DNA of 64,000 nt, from positions 1-64,000 of the forward strand of contig CAJXSN010000008.1 in assembly GCA_913060895.1 (NCBI GenBank), written 5' to 3'. Shown here piece by piece: positions 24,115 to 34,955 of this stretch. The DNA is from an uncultured Sphingomonadaceae bacterium. Lineage in GTDB: Bacteria; Pseudomonadota; Alphaproteobacteria; Sphingomonadales; Sphingomonadaceae. The notes below the pieces were generated by a model. The model had not been told where the DNA came from and did not search any database. It was given only the letters and a program-made list of their open reading frames with translations. The position numbers and the translations under genes are program-made. The first letter of the stretch is position 1; each line of letters begins with the position of its first letter.

Positions 24115-25251
24115 ATGAGCACGCATTCCGGCACGCCCCGCATCATCCTGACCGTTTTCGGCACACGTCCCGAAGCTATTAAGCTTTTCCCGCTGGTTCA
24201 TGCGCTGGAGAGCGATAACCGTTTTGACAGCCGTGTGTTGGTGACGGGCCAGCACCGCGGGATGCTGGATCAGGTGCTGGATATTGCCGGCGTTACCCCG
24301 CATCACGACCTCGACATCATGCAGCCCAACCAGACGCTGGATGCGCTGACCGCGCGCCTGCTGACTGGAATTGGCGAAGTGATGGACGAAGTCCGGCCCG
24401 ACTGGGTTGTGGTGCAGGGCGACACCGCCACTGCCATGTGCGGCGCGCTGGCAGCCTATTACCGCAAGGTCCCCGTTTGTCATGTCGAGGCAGGCCTGCG
24501 CAGCGGCGATCTCTATCACCCGTGGCCCGAAGAGGTGAACCGCAAGGTTATCGGAAGTTTTGCCGCGCTGCATTGCGCGCCGACCGAAGTTTCGCAGGCG
24601 GCTCTGCTACGCGAAAACATCGATCCGGCCATCGTCCATGTAACGGGCAATACTGTAATCGACGCATTGCACTGGATTACAAGAAAGGTAGAGGCCGAGC
24701 CGAATCTGGCGAGCGGTCTGGCCGACATCGAAGCACGATTCGCAGGTAAGCGGATCATCGGTATGACCAGTCACCGGCGCGAGAATTTCGGGGACGGAAT
24801 GCGGGCTATTGCAGATGCGGTAAAACGCATTGCAGCGCGCGACGATGTCGCAATCATTTTTCCTGTGCACCTCAATCCCAATGTCCGCACGGTTATGAAC
24901 GAAGAACTAGCGGGGCTGGACAATGTCGCGCTGCTCGAACCGCTGGATTACCCGCATTTCGCCCGTCTGCTGGATATCTCCACACTGATGCTGACCGACA
25001 GCGGCGGTGTGCAGGAAGAGGCACCCGCGTTGGGCAAGCCGGTGCTGGTGATGCGGGAGACGACAGAAAGGCCGGAGGGCGTAGATGCGGGCACGGCAAA
25101 GCTGGTCGGAACCGATGCGGACATGATTGTCGCGGAAGTGACGCGTTTGCTGGACGATCCGGCGGCCTATGCCGCGATGGCGCAGGCCCATAATCCGTTC
25201 GGCGACGGACATTCGGCCCAGCGCATCGCGGATCTTCTCGCGGAGGATTGA
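24115..25251 (+). CDS. wecB: UDP-N-acetylglucosamine 2-epimerase (non-hydrolysing)
   Basis: 378-aa GT-B-fold epimerase converting UDP-GlcNAc to UDP-ManNAc. Motifs: FGTRPEAIKLFPL at the N terminus, VVQGDTATAMCGAL, HVEAGLRSGD, and the nucleotide-binding LTDSGGVQEEAPALGKPVL with RETTERPEGV. The ATG at 24115 is preferred on family length; an ATG at 24097 adds six residues. It feeds the dehydrogenase encoded next (WecC) for surface polysaccharide. Confidence 0.94.
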   Translation: MSTHSGTPRIILTVFGTRPEAIKLFPLVHALESDNRFDSRVLVTGQHRGMLDQVLDIAGVTPHHDLDIMQPNQTLDALTARLLTGIGEVMDEVRPDWVVVQGDTATAMCGALAAYYRKVPVCHVEAGLRSGDLYHPWPEEVNRKVIGSFAALHCAPTEVSQAALLRENIDPAIVHVTGNTVIDALHWITRKVEAEPNLASGLADIEARFAGKRIIGMTSHRRENFGDGMRAIADAVKRIAARDDVAIIFPVHLNPNVRTVMNEELAGLDNVALLEPLDYPHFARLLDISTLMLTDSGGVQEEAPALGKPVLVMRETTERPEGVDAGTAKLVGTDADMIVAEVTRLLDDPAAYAAMAQAHNPFGDGHSAQRIADLLAED

Positions 25252-25362
25252 CTTAGCGAGTGCTTCGGCGCGGCAACAATAGCGCCAGTGTTACCGCAAT
25301 CTTTACTCTGCCCTGCCAAGACTGACGGCCAGAAAGTCAATTGCAGGAAGCACCGCACAATC

Positions 25363-26661
25363 ATGATCGGCGAAAACAAACCGGATGTCTGCGTCTTCGG
25401 CCTGGGCTATATCGGCCTGCCCACGGCAGCTGTCATTGCCAGCAGTGGCTGCCCGGTGACCGGCATCGACATTACACAAAGCGTGGTAGACACGATCAAT
25501 CGCGGTGAAATCCATATCGAGGAAGTCGATCTGGATGGCCTGGTACGCAGCGCGGTCCAGCGCGGTACGTTGAAAGCCAGCACGCAGGTGCAGCCTGCCG
25601 ATGTGTTCGTAATCGCGGTCCCCACCCCCTTTGCAAAAGACGGCAACCATACGCCCGACACCAGCTATGTGATGAACGCGGCAACCGAAGTTGCCGGTGT
25701 GCTGAAGGCTGGTGACACCATCATTCTGGAATCGACCTGTCCAGTTGGCACCACAGTAGCGATGCGCGACTTGATTGCAGGCCTGCGCCCCGATCTGGTG
25801 ATGCCCGGTCTGGGTGAACGCCCGGATGTTTCGATTGCCTATTGCCCGGAGCGCGTATTGCCGGGAAAAATCCTCGAAGAGCTGATCCGCAATGACCGCT
25901 CTATCGGCGGCATCACGCCGCGCTGCGCGCGCAAGGCGCTGGCATTCTACAAGCGCTTCGTGCGCGGCGAATGCGTAACGACCGATGCGGCAAGTGCGGA
26001 AATGACCAAGCTGGTCGAAAACGCATTCCGCGACACCAACATTGCCTTTGCCAATGAATTGAGCATGATTGCCGACGCGCAGGGACTGGATGTTTGGGAA
26101 GTGATCCGGCTGGCCAATCGTCATCCGCGGGTCAACATCCTTCAGCCCGGTCCAGGCGTGGGCGGGCATTGCATTGCGGTGGACCCGTGGTTCATCGTCC
26201 ACGGTGCGCCGGAACAGGCAAAAATGATCCGGCAGGCGCGCGAAGTAAACGACGCGAAAATGCATCATGTCCTCGCCAAGGCGAAGGCACTGATCGAGGA
26301 CAATCCAGGCGCACAGATCGGCTGCCTCGGCCTCGCATTCAAAGCCAATATCGATGATTTCCGTGAAAGTCCTGCGCGTTATGTCGCCGCCAGTCTGGCG
26401 CGCGAATTTGGAGAGCGCGTGAGCGTGGTCGAGCCTTACGCAGCGGATTTGCCGATGGAATTTGACGGTTCTGGGGCCAGACTGGTCGACATCGATACCG
26501 CACTGGAAACTTGCGGCGTGCTTATCGTGCTGGTCGATCACGATGTGTTCAAGGTTATTCCGCACGAAGAACGCAGCGCTGCTGTGGTCTATGACACACG
26601 CGGAATCTGGCCCGATGCCCAGACGAAACATGCGGTTCCGGGGTTGCGTCTGGCGAGCTGA
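25363..26661 (+). CDS. wecC: UDP-N-acetyl-D-mannosamine dehydrogenase
   Basis: 432-aa UDP-sugar 6-dehydrogenase. The N-terminal Rossmann motif is VFGLGYIGLPTAAVIASSG. STCPVGTTVAMRDL follows, and the catalytic cysteine is in GPGVGGHCIAVDPWFI. The ATG at 25363 is chosen; an in-frame TTG at 25288 would add 25 unlikely residues. It oxidises UDP-ManNAc to UDP-ManNAcA with NAD. No glycosyltransferase or polymerase for this sugar is nearby. Confidence 0.93.
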   Translation: MIGENKPDVCVFGLGYIGLPTAAVIASSGCPVTGIDITQSVVDTINRGEIHIEEVDLDGLVRSAVQRGTLKASTQVQPADVFVIAVPTPFAKDGNHTPDTSYVMNAATEVAGVLKAGDTIILESTCPVGTTVAMRDLIAGLRPDLVMPGLGERPDVSIAYCPERVLPGKILEELIRNDRSIGGITPRCARKALAFYKRFVRGECVTTDAASAEMTKLVENAFRDTNIAFANELSMIADAQGLDVWEVIRLANRHPRVNILQPGPGVGGHCIAVDPWFIVHGAPEQAKMIRQAREVNDAKMHHVLAKAKALIEDNPGAQIGCLGLAFKANIDDFRESPARYVAASLAREFGERVSVVEPYAADLPMEFDGSGARLVDIDTALETCGVLIVLVDHDVFKVIPHEERSAAVVYDTRGIWPDAQTKHAVPGLRLAS

Positions 26662-26676
26662 AGGGCCTGCTGGGCC

Positions 26677-27663
26677 TCAGACCTCGTGGTAGGCCCGGTA
26701 CCACTTCACGAATTCGGGCACCCCAACCTCGACACTGGTGACCGGCGCGTAACCCAGATCATGCTGGATCGCGTCGATATCAGCGTAGGTTTTGTGTACA
26801 TCGCCAGGCTGCATCGGCAGCATTTCCATCTGCGCTTTCCGGCCAATGGCATCTTCCAGTACCGTGATTACATCCATCAGCTTTTCCGACCGGTGATTGC
26901 CGATATTGTAAAGCGCGTGCGGCTTGGTGCTTCCACCTGCTTTGGCCGCATTATCATCGGCGGGCGGGGCGTCTACACAGGCGACTACGCCCGAAACAAT
27001 ATCGTCGATGTAGGTAAAGTCACGGTACATATCGCCATTGTTGAATACCGGAATGGGTATTCCGGCCAGGATTTTCTGCGTGAACATCCACAGCATCATA
27101 TCCGGGCGGCCCCACGGACCGTACACAGTAAAGAAGCGGAGACCCGTCAGCGGAATACGGTAGAGATGGGCGTAGGTCTCGCTCATCAACTCGTCCGCTT
27201 TCTTGGTTGCGGCGTAGAGCGATACAGGATGATCCGCGCGGTCTTCGACTGAGAACGGTAGCTTTGTATTGCCGCCATAAACGCTGGACGAGCTCGCATA
27301 GACCATCGGGATATCCCGTGCCCGCGCCACCTCCAGCATATTTACATGGCCGACCAGATTGGATTGCACATAGGCGTGCGGATTCTCGATCGAATACCGC
27401 ACCCCGGCCTGCGCACCCAGATGCACGACCCGTTCGAATATCTCGCCCTCCAGGGCGGCTGTCAGCGCCGCGTTATCTGCGAAATCGACCTGCTTGAATA
27501 CGAAGCGGGTGCGTTCCAGTTGCGCCAAGCGGTCTTTCTTTAGCGAGACCTGATAATAGTCGTTGAGGTTGTCGATCCCCAGCACACTGTCGCCGCGCGC
27601 GATGAGCCGCGCTGCCAATGCTGCACCGATAAATCCGGCTGCACCTGTAATCAGAACCCGCAT
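26677..27663 (-). CDS. UDP-glucuronate 4-epimerase-like NAD-dependent epimerase
   Basis: 328-aa extended short-chain dehydrogenase: NAD-binding TGAAGFIGAALAARL, catalytic Ser in SSSSVYGG and YAATKKADE (YxxxK). GLRFFTVYGPWGRPDMM is the block typical of UDP-GlcA 4-epimerases that make UDP-galacturonate. It runs convergently with wecC, 15 bases apart, so all three nucleotide-sugar genes are clustered. Confidence 0.9.
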   Translation of the reverse strand: MRVLITGAAGFIGAALAARLIARGDSVLGIDNLNDYYQVSLKKDRLAQLERTRFVFKQVDFADNAALTAALEGEIFERVVHLGAQAGVRYSIENPHAYVQSNLVGHVNMLEVARARDIPMVYASSSSVYGGNTKLPFSVEDRADHPVSLYAATKKADELMSETYAHLYRIPLTGLRFFTVYGPWGRPDMMLWMFTQKILAGIPIPVFNNGDMYRDFTYIDDIVSGVVACVDAPPADDNAAKAGGSTKPHALYNIGNHRSEKLMDVITVLEDAIGRKAQMEMLPMQPGDVHKTYADIDAIQHDLGYAPVTSVEVGVPEFVKWYRAYHEV

Positions 27664-27728
27664 AAAACCTCGTTTCAGTAAGAGCCGATCAGTTAGCAGC
27701 CAGGTACAAACACGCGCTTAATCCTGCG

Positions 27729-28546
<818 letters not shown>

Positions 28547-28550
<4 letters not shown>

Positions 28551-29578
28551 TCCGCACCTTCTCTTGTGGCAAGCGCGGCGCGCCTGCGGTTATCGGCCTG
28601 CCCGATGATATCTTCTTCCTCGGGCGTTTCGGCAAGCGCCGCATTCAATTCCGCGCCGACCACTATTCCTAGGCCGACCAGCCAGAAAAAGAAAAGCGTG
28701 ATCATCATTCCCGCCAGAGAGCCGTAGGTAAGGTCGTAGGAGAAGAACTGTCGCAGTACGATCGGCAGCGCAATTGTGACCCCGACCCACCAGACCGTGA
28801 CGGCCAATGCGCCCGGCCATTTGGGATAGCGGCGATTGCGGTAATCGCTGGGCGTCAGGGTGTAGAACAGCATATACATCGAACCGAACAGCCCAAGTGC
28901 CGGAATGAACCGCGCCAGCGCCAGGCTGGCCAGAACATCGGTCAGCAAAGGGAAGTAGGCATCGATAACCTGCTGTGCTGCGCCGATAATCACTTGCGCG
29001 AGCAGAGACAGCATCAGCATGATCACTGCACCGATGATGACCCCGGTGGATAGCAGGCGGTATTGCCAGAACGCCTTGGTCGTTTCCGTGCCATAGGCCC
29101 GGCGCAGCATGTCGCGGATCGTCTCGACCAGGCTGCTGACAGTCCACAGACCCACCAGCCCGCCGACCCATAGAAGCCAGCCGGAACGCTGTTCGATGAC
29201 ATTGCGGGCCACCGGCTCGATCACGTCGGCGACCACTGGCGGCAGGGCTAGAATAACTGCATTGATGGTCGCTGCCCGCTCGCTATCCTCGCCGATAACG
29301 GAGAAGATCGCGGCACCGGTGATAAAGAACGGGAAAATTGCCAACATCGAGAGATAGGCGAGATTGCCGGCATGAATGAAGCCGTCATTGAACGTGCCGA
29401 CAGCCACTCGCTTGACGATTTCGAATACGCGGGTTCCGGGGCCAACTCTTGATGAAACATTGTCCGACACACGTCCCCGCAAGTTGCGGGCTTCCTGACG
29501 GCGTTCTTCAGGTGTCAGGGTGCGTCTTACGCGTGTCGCCGGATTCGGCAGGCGTCTGTTCAATTCGCCAGGCATCAT
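28547..29578 (-). CDS. YihY/BrkB family inner-membrane protein
   Basis: 343-aa protein with a charged N-terminal cytoplasmic region (about 70 residues) and six hydrophobic helices, including AYLSMLAIFPFFITGAAIF, LLWVGGLVGLWTVSSL and GMMITLFFFWLVGLGIVVGAELNA. This matches the YihY/virulence factor BrkB family (once called RNase BN in error); transport function is unproven. It lies 16 bases after the DnaJ-family gene and overlaps fabI, so the three form an operon. Confidence 0.9.
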
Positions 29579-29594
29579 CGGGCGCCCATCCGGT

Positions 29595-30569
29595 TCAGGT
29601 ACCCAGATGCTTGCGCGGATTACTTTTGTCGGCCCAGTCGCCCAGCGCGCTTTCGAGTGAAGATATATCCTCAGGCAGCGTTATCCGCAATGTCACGAGT
29701 TGATCGCCTCGCCCGCCACTTTTCTTGGAAAACCCTTTTCCTTTCAAGCGCATCACAGTGCCGCCAGAGAGGCCAGGCTTGACTGTCAGCATAACGGGGC
29801 CATCCACGGTCGGCACTTTGACCTTCGCGCCCTTGACAGCTTCGTCCACGCTGATCGGCAGATCGAGGCGAACATCGTCGCCCTCTCGCTCGTAAAAGGC
29901 GTGACTGTCGACCGAGACGGTCACCAGTCCGTCACCGGCGCCGCCCGCACCTTGCTGACCCTTGCCCTTCAGCCGCATCTGTGTGCCATCTTCGACACCG
30001 GCGGGCAGCTTCAAATCGATCGTCTTGCCGTCCGATAGGGTGATCCGCTGGTCGGCTCTGGTCGCTGCATCCACGAATGGAACGCGCAGCCGGTAAGCGA
30101 TGTCTGCACCCTTTTGTGGCGGAGGCGGGCCGCGTCTGCCGAAGGGGGAGCCTGCGCCTCCTGCCGGACCCCCGGCATGCCGCGCGCCACCGCCGAACAG
30201 GCCTTCGAAAATATCACCCAGATCGGCCTCGCCGCCGCCAAAGTTCTGAAAATCTTCTGCGCGAAAGCCGCCTTGCTGGCCCCGTCGGCCACCCCCCATG
30301 CCTCCGCCGTAACCTCCACCACCCATTCCGCCGAACGGATTGGTCGGGTTGCCGTCGCCATCGATCTCGCCACGGTCGAACTGGGCGCGTTTGTCCTTGT
30401 CCGACAACAGGTCATAGGCCTGCGTCACTTTGCCGAATCTGTCGGCAGCGGCGGGATTGTCCCTGTTGGTGTCGGGATGCAGCTCTTTGGCGAGCTTGCG
30501 ATAAGCGCTCTTGATGTCCTTTTCGGACGCGGTTCGGGAAACGCCCAGCGCAGCGTACGGATCAGCCAT
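29595..30569 (-). CDS. DnaJ-family co-chaperone (type B, CbpA-like)
   Basis: 324-aa Hsp40. The J domain (residues 1-70) has HPD in LAKELHPDTNRD. A Gly/Phe/Met-rich linker from about 75 to 155 is followed by two C-terminal beta domains with VKVPTVDGPVMLTVKPG. There is no CxxCxGxG zinc finger, so it is CbpA/DjlA-like rather than classical DnaJ. It stimulates DnaK and delivers substrates. Confidence 0.92.
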   Translation of the reverse strand: MADPYAALGVSRTASEKDIKSAYRKLAKELHPDTNRDNPAAADRFGKVTQAYDLLSDKDKRAQFDRGEIDGDGNPTNPFGGMGGGGYGGGMGGGRRGQQGGFRAEDFQNFGGGEADLGDIFEGLFGGGARHAGGPAGGAGSPFGRRGPPPPQKGADIAYRLRVPFVDAATRADQRITLSDGKTIDLKLPAGVEDGTQMRLKGKGQQGAGGAGDGLVTVSVDSHAFYEREGDDVRLDLPISVDEAVKGAKVKVPTVDGPVMLTVKPGLSGGTVMRLKGKGFSKKSGGRGDQLVTLRITLPEDISSLESALGDWADKSNPRKHLGT

Positions 30570-30792
30570 GCCTAGCAGCTAGGGTCAGGGCCATCGGCAT
30601 GCAAGCGTGCATCTGAGTTCGGCAACTTTCCTATAGCACACGGTTCGCCTAAGAGCGCAGTATGAGAAGGGCTGCTGAACCAGTGTTGCCCGTAATTCAA
30701 CAGAAGGCCTGCCGGGCCATGCGCACCTTGCATGTCCCGCGGTTTTTTATTTTTTAGACCGTCTCCAAAGTGCTCTGGAAATTCAGGAAAAT

Positions 30793-31443
30793 ATGACAAA
30801 GTCTGAACATTCGCAGGATACGCACAGCGCCATTCCCGTTACCGATCCTTTTGCCCTGTTCGATATCTGGATGGCAGCGGCGGAGGAGAGCGAGCCCAAC
30901 GATGCCAATGCGATGGCTCTGGCGACGGCATCACCCGAGGGCGCGCCGTCGGTGCGAATGGTGCTGCTGAAGGGGCACGGACCGCAGGAAACATCCCCGC
31001 TTGGCGGTTTCACTTTCTATACCAATACGGAAAGCCGGAAGGGTCTGGAGATCATGGCCAACCGTCAGGCATCCCTGCTGTTTCATTGGAAAAGCCTTCG
31101 GCGCCAGATCCGCATCGACGGCCCGTTGGCACAGGTTTCTGAGGAAACGGCCACGGCCTACTTCCATTCGCGCAGCCGGACATCGCAATTGGGCGCAGTT
31201 GCATCCGACCAATCGCGGCCCATGCCGGACCGTGCGACATTTCTGGAGCGGTTCGCGGCTGTCGAAGCGGAATTCGAAGGCCGCGAAGTGGAGCGACCCA
31301 CCCATTGGACCGGTTTTACCGTGGCGCCGCAGCGAATCGAGTTCTGGCAGGATCGTCCCGGCCGCCTGCATGACCGCCGCGTTTTCACGCGAACCGGGCC
31401 GGACGCTGCCGGACACTGGGCCGACACGCTGCTATATCCGTGA
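30793..31443 (+). CDS. pdxH: Pyridoxamine 5'-phosphate oxidase
   Basis: 216-aa FMN enzyme converting pyridoxine/pyridoxamine 5'-phosphate to pyridoxal 5'-phosphate. Motifs: PSVRMVLLKG, FYTNTESRKGLEI (FMN phosphate), WKSLRRQIRIDG, and the C-terminal WQDRPGRLHDRRVF. AGGAAAAT precedes the ATG. It heads a coupled three-gene operon; the next start overlaps by 4 bases. Confidence 0.95.
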   Translation: MTKSEHSQDTHSAIPVTDPFALFDIWMAAAEESEPNDANAMALATASPEGAPSVRMVLLKGHGPQETSPLGGFTFYTNTESRKGLEIMANRQASLLFHWKSLRRQIRIDGPLAQVSEETATAYFHSRSRTSQLGAVASDQSRPMPDRATFLERFAAVEAEFEGREVERPTHWTGFTVAPQRIEFWQDRPGRLHDRRVFTRTGPDAAGHWADTLLYP

Positions 31444-32378
31444 CGCAATCCGGTAGCCGCCTGGCGAAAAGCGCCGCCTATGCCAGCATCACCGTGGCCG
31501 CAGTGCTTGTCACACTCAAGCTATGGGCTTCGGCGCGCACCGGATCGGTCTCCATGCTTGGCAGCCTGGCTGACAGTGCGCTGGATCTGGTTGCCAGCCT
31601 CGTGACCCTGTTCGGGGTAATCTACGCCGCGATACCGGCCGACCGCGAGCACCGCTTCGGACACGGCAAGGCGGAAGCCATTGCCGCCATAGTACAAGTC
31701 GTACTGATTGCGCTCAGCGCTTTCGGGCTGGTGGTGCGCAGTGTGCAGCAATGGCTGGGCAATGCGCCGGTCGGCGGCGCCGTGGAGGGGGTCGGGGTAT
31801 CGCTGGTTGCGATTGCGCTCACCTTCGCCCTGCTGGTGTGGCAACGTTATGTGCTGTCCCGCAGCGGCTCCGTCGCGATCCGCACCGACCATGTGCATTA
31901 CAAAAGCGATCTTTTCCTGAACCTTGCCGTCATTGCGGCTCTGGTTCTGCATACGCAGGTCGGAATTTCAGGTGCCGATCCATTCTTCGGTCTGGCCATC
32001 GCCGTGTGGCTGGGGTGGAGTGCATGGGGCGCATCGCAGGAAGCCGTCGATCACCTGATGGACCGCGAATGGGCGGAAGAGAAACGCCGCGCTTTCGTGG
32101 AGCGGGCGGCACGGCACCCCGAGCTTTCCAATTTGCACGATCTGCGCACGCGGACATCGGGCAATCAGGATTTCGTCCAGTTCCATGTCGATCTGCCTGG
32201 CACCATGACAGTGCTAGCAGCGCATGAGATTATCGACCGGGTGGAAGAAGATTTGCTTGCCGCATTTCCCGGTACTGAATTGCTGATCCATATCGACCCG
32301 GAGGGCCATGTGGACGAACCGGACAATCCGTTGGCCGAAACTGACGAATTTGAAGAATTGGAGGATCCCGCACAGTGA
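31440..32378 (+). CDS. Cation diffusion facilitator metal transporter
   Basis: 312-aa CDF family (FieF/YiiP-like) divalent-metal/proton antiporter. Six transmembrane helices; metal-site motifs SLADSALDLVASL in helix 2 and HRFGHGKAEAIAA. A second metal-site region is HVHYKSDLFLNLAV in helix 5. The cytoplasmic C-terminal domain ends in a His/Asp/Glu-rich tail (LLIHIDPEGHVDEPD) that may bind metal. The GTG start overlaps the pdxH stop. Substrate probably Zn or Fe(II). Confidence 0.93.
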   Translation: MTQSGSRLAKSAAYASITVAAVLVTLKLWASARTGSVSMLGSLADSALDLVASLVTLFGVIYAAIPADREHRFGHGKAEAIAAIVQVVLIALSAFGLVVRSVQQWLGNAPVGGAVEGVGVSLVAIALTFALLVWQRYVLSRSGSVAIRTDHVHYKSDLFLNLAVIAALVLHTQVGISGADPFFGLAIAVWLGWSAWGASQEAVDHLMDREWAEEKRRAFVERAARHPELSNLHDLRTRTSGNQDFVQFHVDLPGTMTVLAAHEIIDRVEEDLLAAFPGTELLIHIDPEGHVDEPDNPLAETDEFEELEDPAQ

Positions 32379-33211
32379 GCCTTGCCACCACCCGCATTCC
32401 CTATTGGCACGTAGACGCCTTTGCCAGCCAACCGTTTACCGGCAATCAAGCCGCAGTAATGCAGCTGGAAAGCTGGCTCTCCGACGATGTCCTGCAGGCT
32501 ATCGGAGAAGAGAACAATTTCGCCGAAACTGCCTTTGTCGTGCGCGATGATACGGGCGCTGCGGACTGGGAATTGCGCTGGTTTACACCGGCGTGCGAGA
32601 TTCGGCTGTGTGGCCACGCGACCCTGGCTTCGGGCCATGTCCTGCTGGGCCGGGCCAAACGGGAGACGCGCGCTGGCGACTGCGTGACGTTTCGTACGCG
32701 CGAAGCCGGTATCCTCGAGGTGGCCCGCTCAGGTGATGGCTATGAAGTGGGCTTGCCCGCCATTTCGACGGAGCAGAGCGATTGGCCGGAGGCGGTCGAG
32801 CATTTGGGGGCCACCCCCACCGAAGTCTGGCGCCACCCCGATCGTTACAATGTCTTCCTGTTTGAGAATGAAGCGCAAGTGCGCGCTCTTACGCCAAACA
32901 TGCGGGGTCTTGGCGCTTTGGGTGATGATCAGTTTGCCTGCACCGCGCCGGGCGATTCTACAGATGTAGTGAGCCGCGTGTTCGTGCCGGGTGCCGGAGT
33001 GGACGAAGATAGTGTGACCGGCTCTGCCCATGCGGTCCTCACTCCGTTCTGGGCCGTAAAGCTGGGGCGGGAAAGCTTTACTGCGCATCAGGCATCGCAG
33101 CGCGGCGGCGAGCTGGTGTGCAGGCTGGAACGGAAGGCCGACGGTGATCGGGCATGGCTTGGCGGCCAGTGTGTGACCGTGGTCGAGGGACGCTTTTACG
33201 TTTCGGGGTAA
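32375..33211 (+). CDS. PhzF family isomerase-like protein
   Basis: 278-aa protein of the diaminopimelate-epimerase-fold PhzF family. N-terminal FASQPFTGNQAAVM, the conserved glutamate in EENNFAETAFV, CGHATLASGHVLLG, and C-terminal DSVTGSAHAVLTPFW are all family marks. The reaction is unknown; characterised relatives isomerise phenazine intermediates, but no phenazine genes are here. GTG start with 4-base overlap; its 3' end overlaps the convergent hydrolase gene by 16 bases. Confidence 0.9.
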   Translation: MSLATTRIPYWHVDAFASQPFTGNQAAVMQLESWLSDDVLQAIGEENNFAETAFVVRDDTGAADWELRWFTPACEIRLCGHATLASGHVLLGRAKRETRAGDCVTFRTREAGILEVARSGDGYEVGLPAISTEQSDWPEAVEHLGATPTEVWRHPDRYNVFLFENEAQVRALTPNMRGLGALGDDQFACTAPGDSTDVVSRVFVPGAGVDEDSVTGSAHAVLTPFWAVKLGRESFTAHQASQRGGELVCRLERKADGDRAWLGGQCVTVVEGRFYVSG

Positions 33212-34350
33212 AGCTCCACGATATCGAACAGTTCGGCGATTAAAGCCGAGCGTTCCGCTTCATCGGAATGGCCAAGTCGCACCAAGGTCAGTTTCTGGGC
33301 GGGGGAAACCATCACATATTGGCCCATGTGACCAATGGCAGAGAACAGCGTGTCCGGTCCGCGATCGGCCAATTTTTCATCGCGGTCGATTCCAGAAGCG
33401 CGATTGAGCCAGGTCTGTCCACCGTAAAATTCCGATGCGGGGCTGGGCGAAGTCATAAACTTTATCCAGCTGCGCGGGATCAGTTGCGATCCGCGGTAGG
33501 AGCCTTCGTTGCGCAGGAAATCACCGAACCGTGCCCAGTCGCGCGCGGTGCCATGAATCAGGCTGCCGCCGATCAGCGTGCCTGCGGCATCGAATTCGGG
33601 GACCATCGATTCCATACCCAGCGGCCTGAACAGCCGTGCCTGCAGAAATTCGGCCACGGCCTTTCGGCGGGTTTCGGGATCGTCGCTGCCTTCTGTCAAA
33701 ACGCGTGCAGCAATGTCTGCCAGTATGACAGTCGTGTTGCTCGAATATTCGAACTTGCGTCCCGGTTCCGCCTCCAGCGGCTGCACGGTGGCGAAGTCGG
33801 CCATGTCGTCGCGGCCATCGAGGAAAAGCATCCGTACTTCAGCCGATTCGTAAGGGGGGGTGCCAGCCTCGGTATGGCGCAGCCCGGACCGCATCTGGAG
33901 CAATTGGCGCAAAGTGATCTCGCCGCGGGTGTCGCCGGGGCGCCGCCAACGGGGAATCGGCGGGCTGTCATCCAGCTCCAGCTTACCGTCTGCCACCAGC
34001 ATCCCGATCATCACTGCAGTCACCGTTTTGGCCATCGACCAGCTGACAAAACGCGTATCGGCATCGTAGCCTTCACCATACCGCTCGGCTGCAATTGTCC
34101 CGCCATGCATAAGCACGGCTGCCCGCGTTTCGCCCACGGCTTCGTTGGTGAACACTTCGTCGAACTGGCGAGCGAGCTGGTCGGTAGGCGCGCCGGGATT
34201 CTCGGCAATGGCGGCCAGAGCCGCTTCGGTCAGTGCAGGGGGCTCCGCAGGTTCGCTATCGCACCCCGCCAACAACAGGGCTGCAAAGCCTGCAAAGGCG
34301 GCTGGAAAGCGGACCGGCGAGGCGATAGGGGGGCGGTAGCGTATCGGCAT
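33196..34350 (-). CDS. Serine hydrolase lipoprotein (beta-lactamase/PBP4* fold)
   Basis: 384-aa protein with a lipobox (AALLLAGC) and a class C beta-lactamase-like serine hydrolase domain. The catalytic SxxK is in VSWSMAKTVTAV, the YxN is in FEYSSNTTV, and an HMG motif (IGHMGQY) lies near the C terminus. Probably an esterase or peptidase on the periplasmic face; true beta-lactamase activity is not implied. The ATG at 34350 precedes the signal sequence; a longer start at 34416 is rejected. Confidence 0.9.
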   Translation of the reverse strand: MPIRYRPPIASPVRFPAAFAGFAALLLAGCDSEPAEPPALTEAALAAIAENPGAPTDQLARQFDEVFTNEAVGETRAAVLMHGGTIAAERYGEGYDADTRFVSWSMAKTVTAVMIGMLVADGKLELDDSPPIPRWRRPGDTRGEITLRQLLQMRSGLRHTEAGTPPYESAEVRMLFLDGRDDMADFATVQPLEAEPGRKFEYSSNTTVILADIAARVLTEGSDDPETRRKAVAEFLQARLFRPLGMESMVPEFDAAGTLIGGSLIHGTARDWARFGDFLRNEGSYRGSQLIPRSWIKFMTSPSPASEFYGGQTWLNRASGIDRDEKLADRGPDTLFSAIGHMGQYVMVSPAQKLTLVRLGHSDEAERSALIAELFDIVELYPET

Positions 34351-34388
34351 GATGCGCGTCGCACTCGCACGATGGAATTGACCCTGCA

Positions 34389-34760
34389 ATGGCAAAACCG
34401 GCTTCCCGGACCGCATCCCGCCCCTCTTCCCCGGCGCGGCACCGCGGCAGACGCTGGCCGTGGGCCCTGTTGCTCCTCGCCGTCACCATCGGGGGTTTGG
34501 TATACGCCTTCCGCGTGCCGATCACCGGTTATGGCGATGCCGGCACAGCCTATTCGGCGCGGGTGGCGTGTTCGTGCCGCTTTGTCGCAGGACGAGATCT
34601 GGATGATTGCGGGAAAGACCAGCTGACCGGCATGGAACTGGTAATGCTGAGCGAGGACATGGAAGAGCGAAGCGTGACCGCGACGTTTCCGCTGGTGTCG
34701 AGAGATACAGCCCGCCTGAAGGATGGCTATGGCTGCGTGCTGGACCGGTGGGAGGGTTAG
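34389..34760 (+). CDS. Small membrane-anchored protein of unknown function
   Basis: 123 aa: a basic N terminus (about 24 residues), one transmembrane helix (WALLLLAVTIGGLVYAF), and a small periplasmic domain with four cysteines in ARVACSCRFVAGRDLDDC and YGCVLDRWEG. Divergent from the serine hydrolase lipoprotein with only 38 bases between starts, so the two probably share regulation. I recall the same pair in sphingomonads but know no function. Confidence 0.8.
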   Translation: MAKPASRTASRPSSPARHRGRRWPWALLLLAVTIGGLVYAFRVPITGYGDAGTAYSARVACSCRFVAGRDLDDCGKDQLTGMELVMLSEDMEERSVTATFPLVSRDTARLKDGYGCVLDRWEG

Positions 34761-34955
34761 TCCGGTGGTAACGCTAAGATTACCTGCTCAATTGGAGAAT
34801 TTTTAACGGGCACATCAGAGTGCCGGCATAAAGCATGTGCCACCCCGCTGATGGTGCGCGACCGATGCGCGGATCGACCATTGGTGCGCCCGATGATGTC
34901 CAGCAGTACCGCTATGGCTGCAGGAGTAATGCGCCCGTTTTGTTACGCGGAGGCT

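Noticed and set aside
33268-34626. 452-codon plus-strand frame across the serine hydrolase
   Set aside because: Overlaps two supported genes; the hydrolase has lipobox, SxxK and YxN on the other strand.
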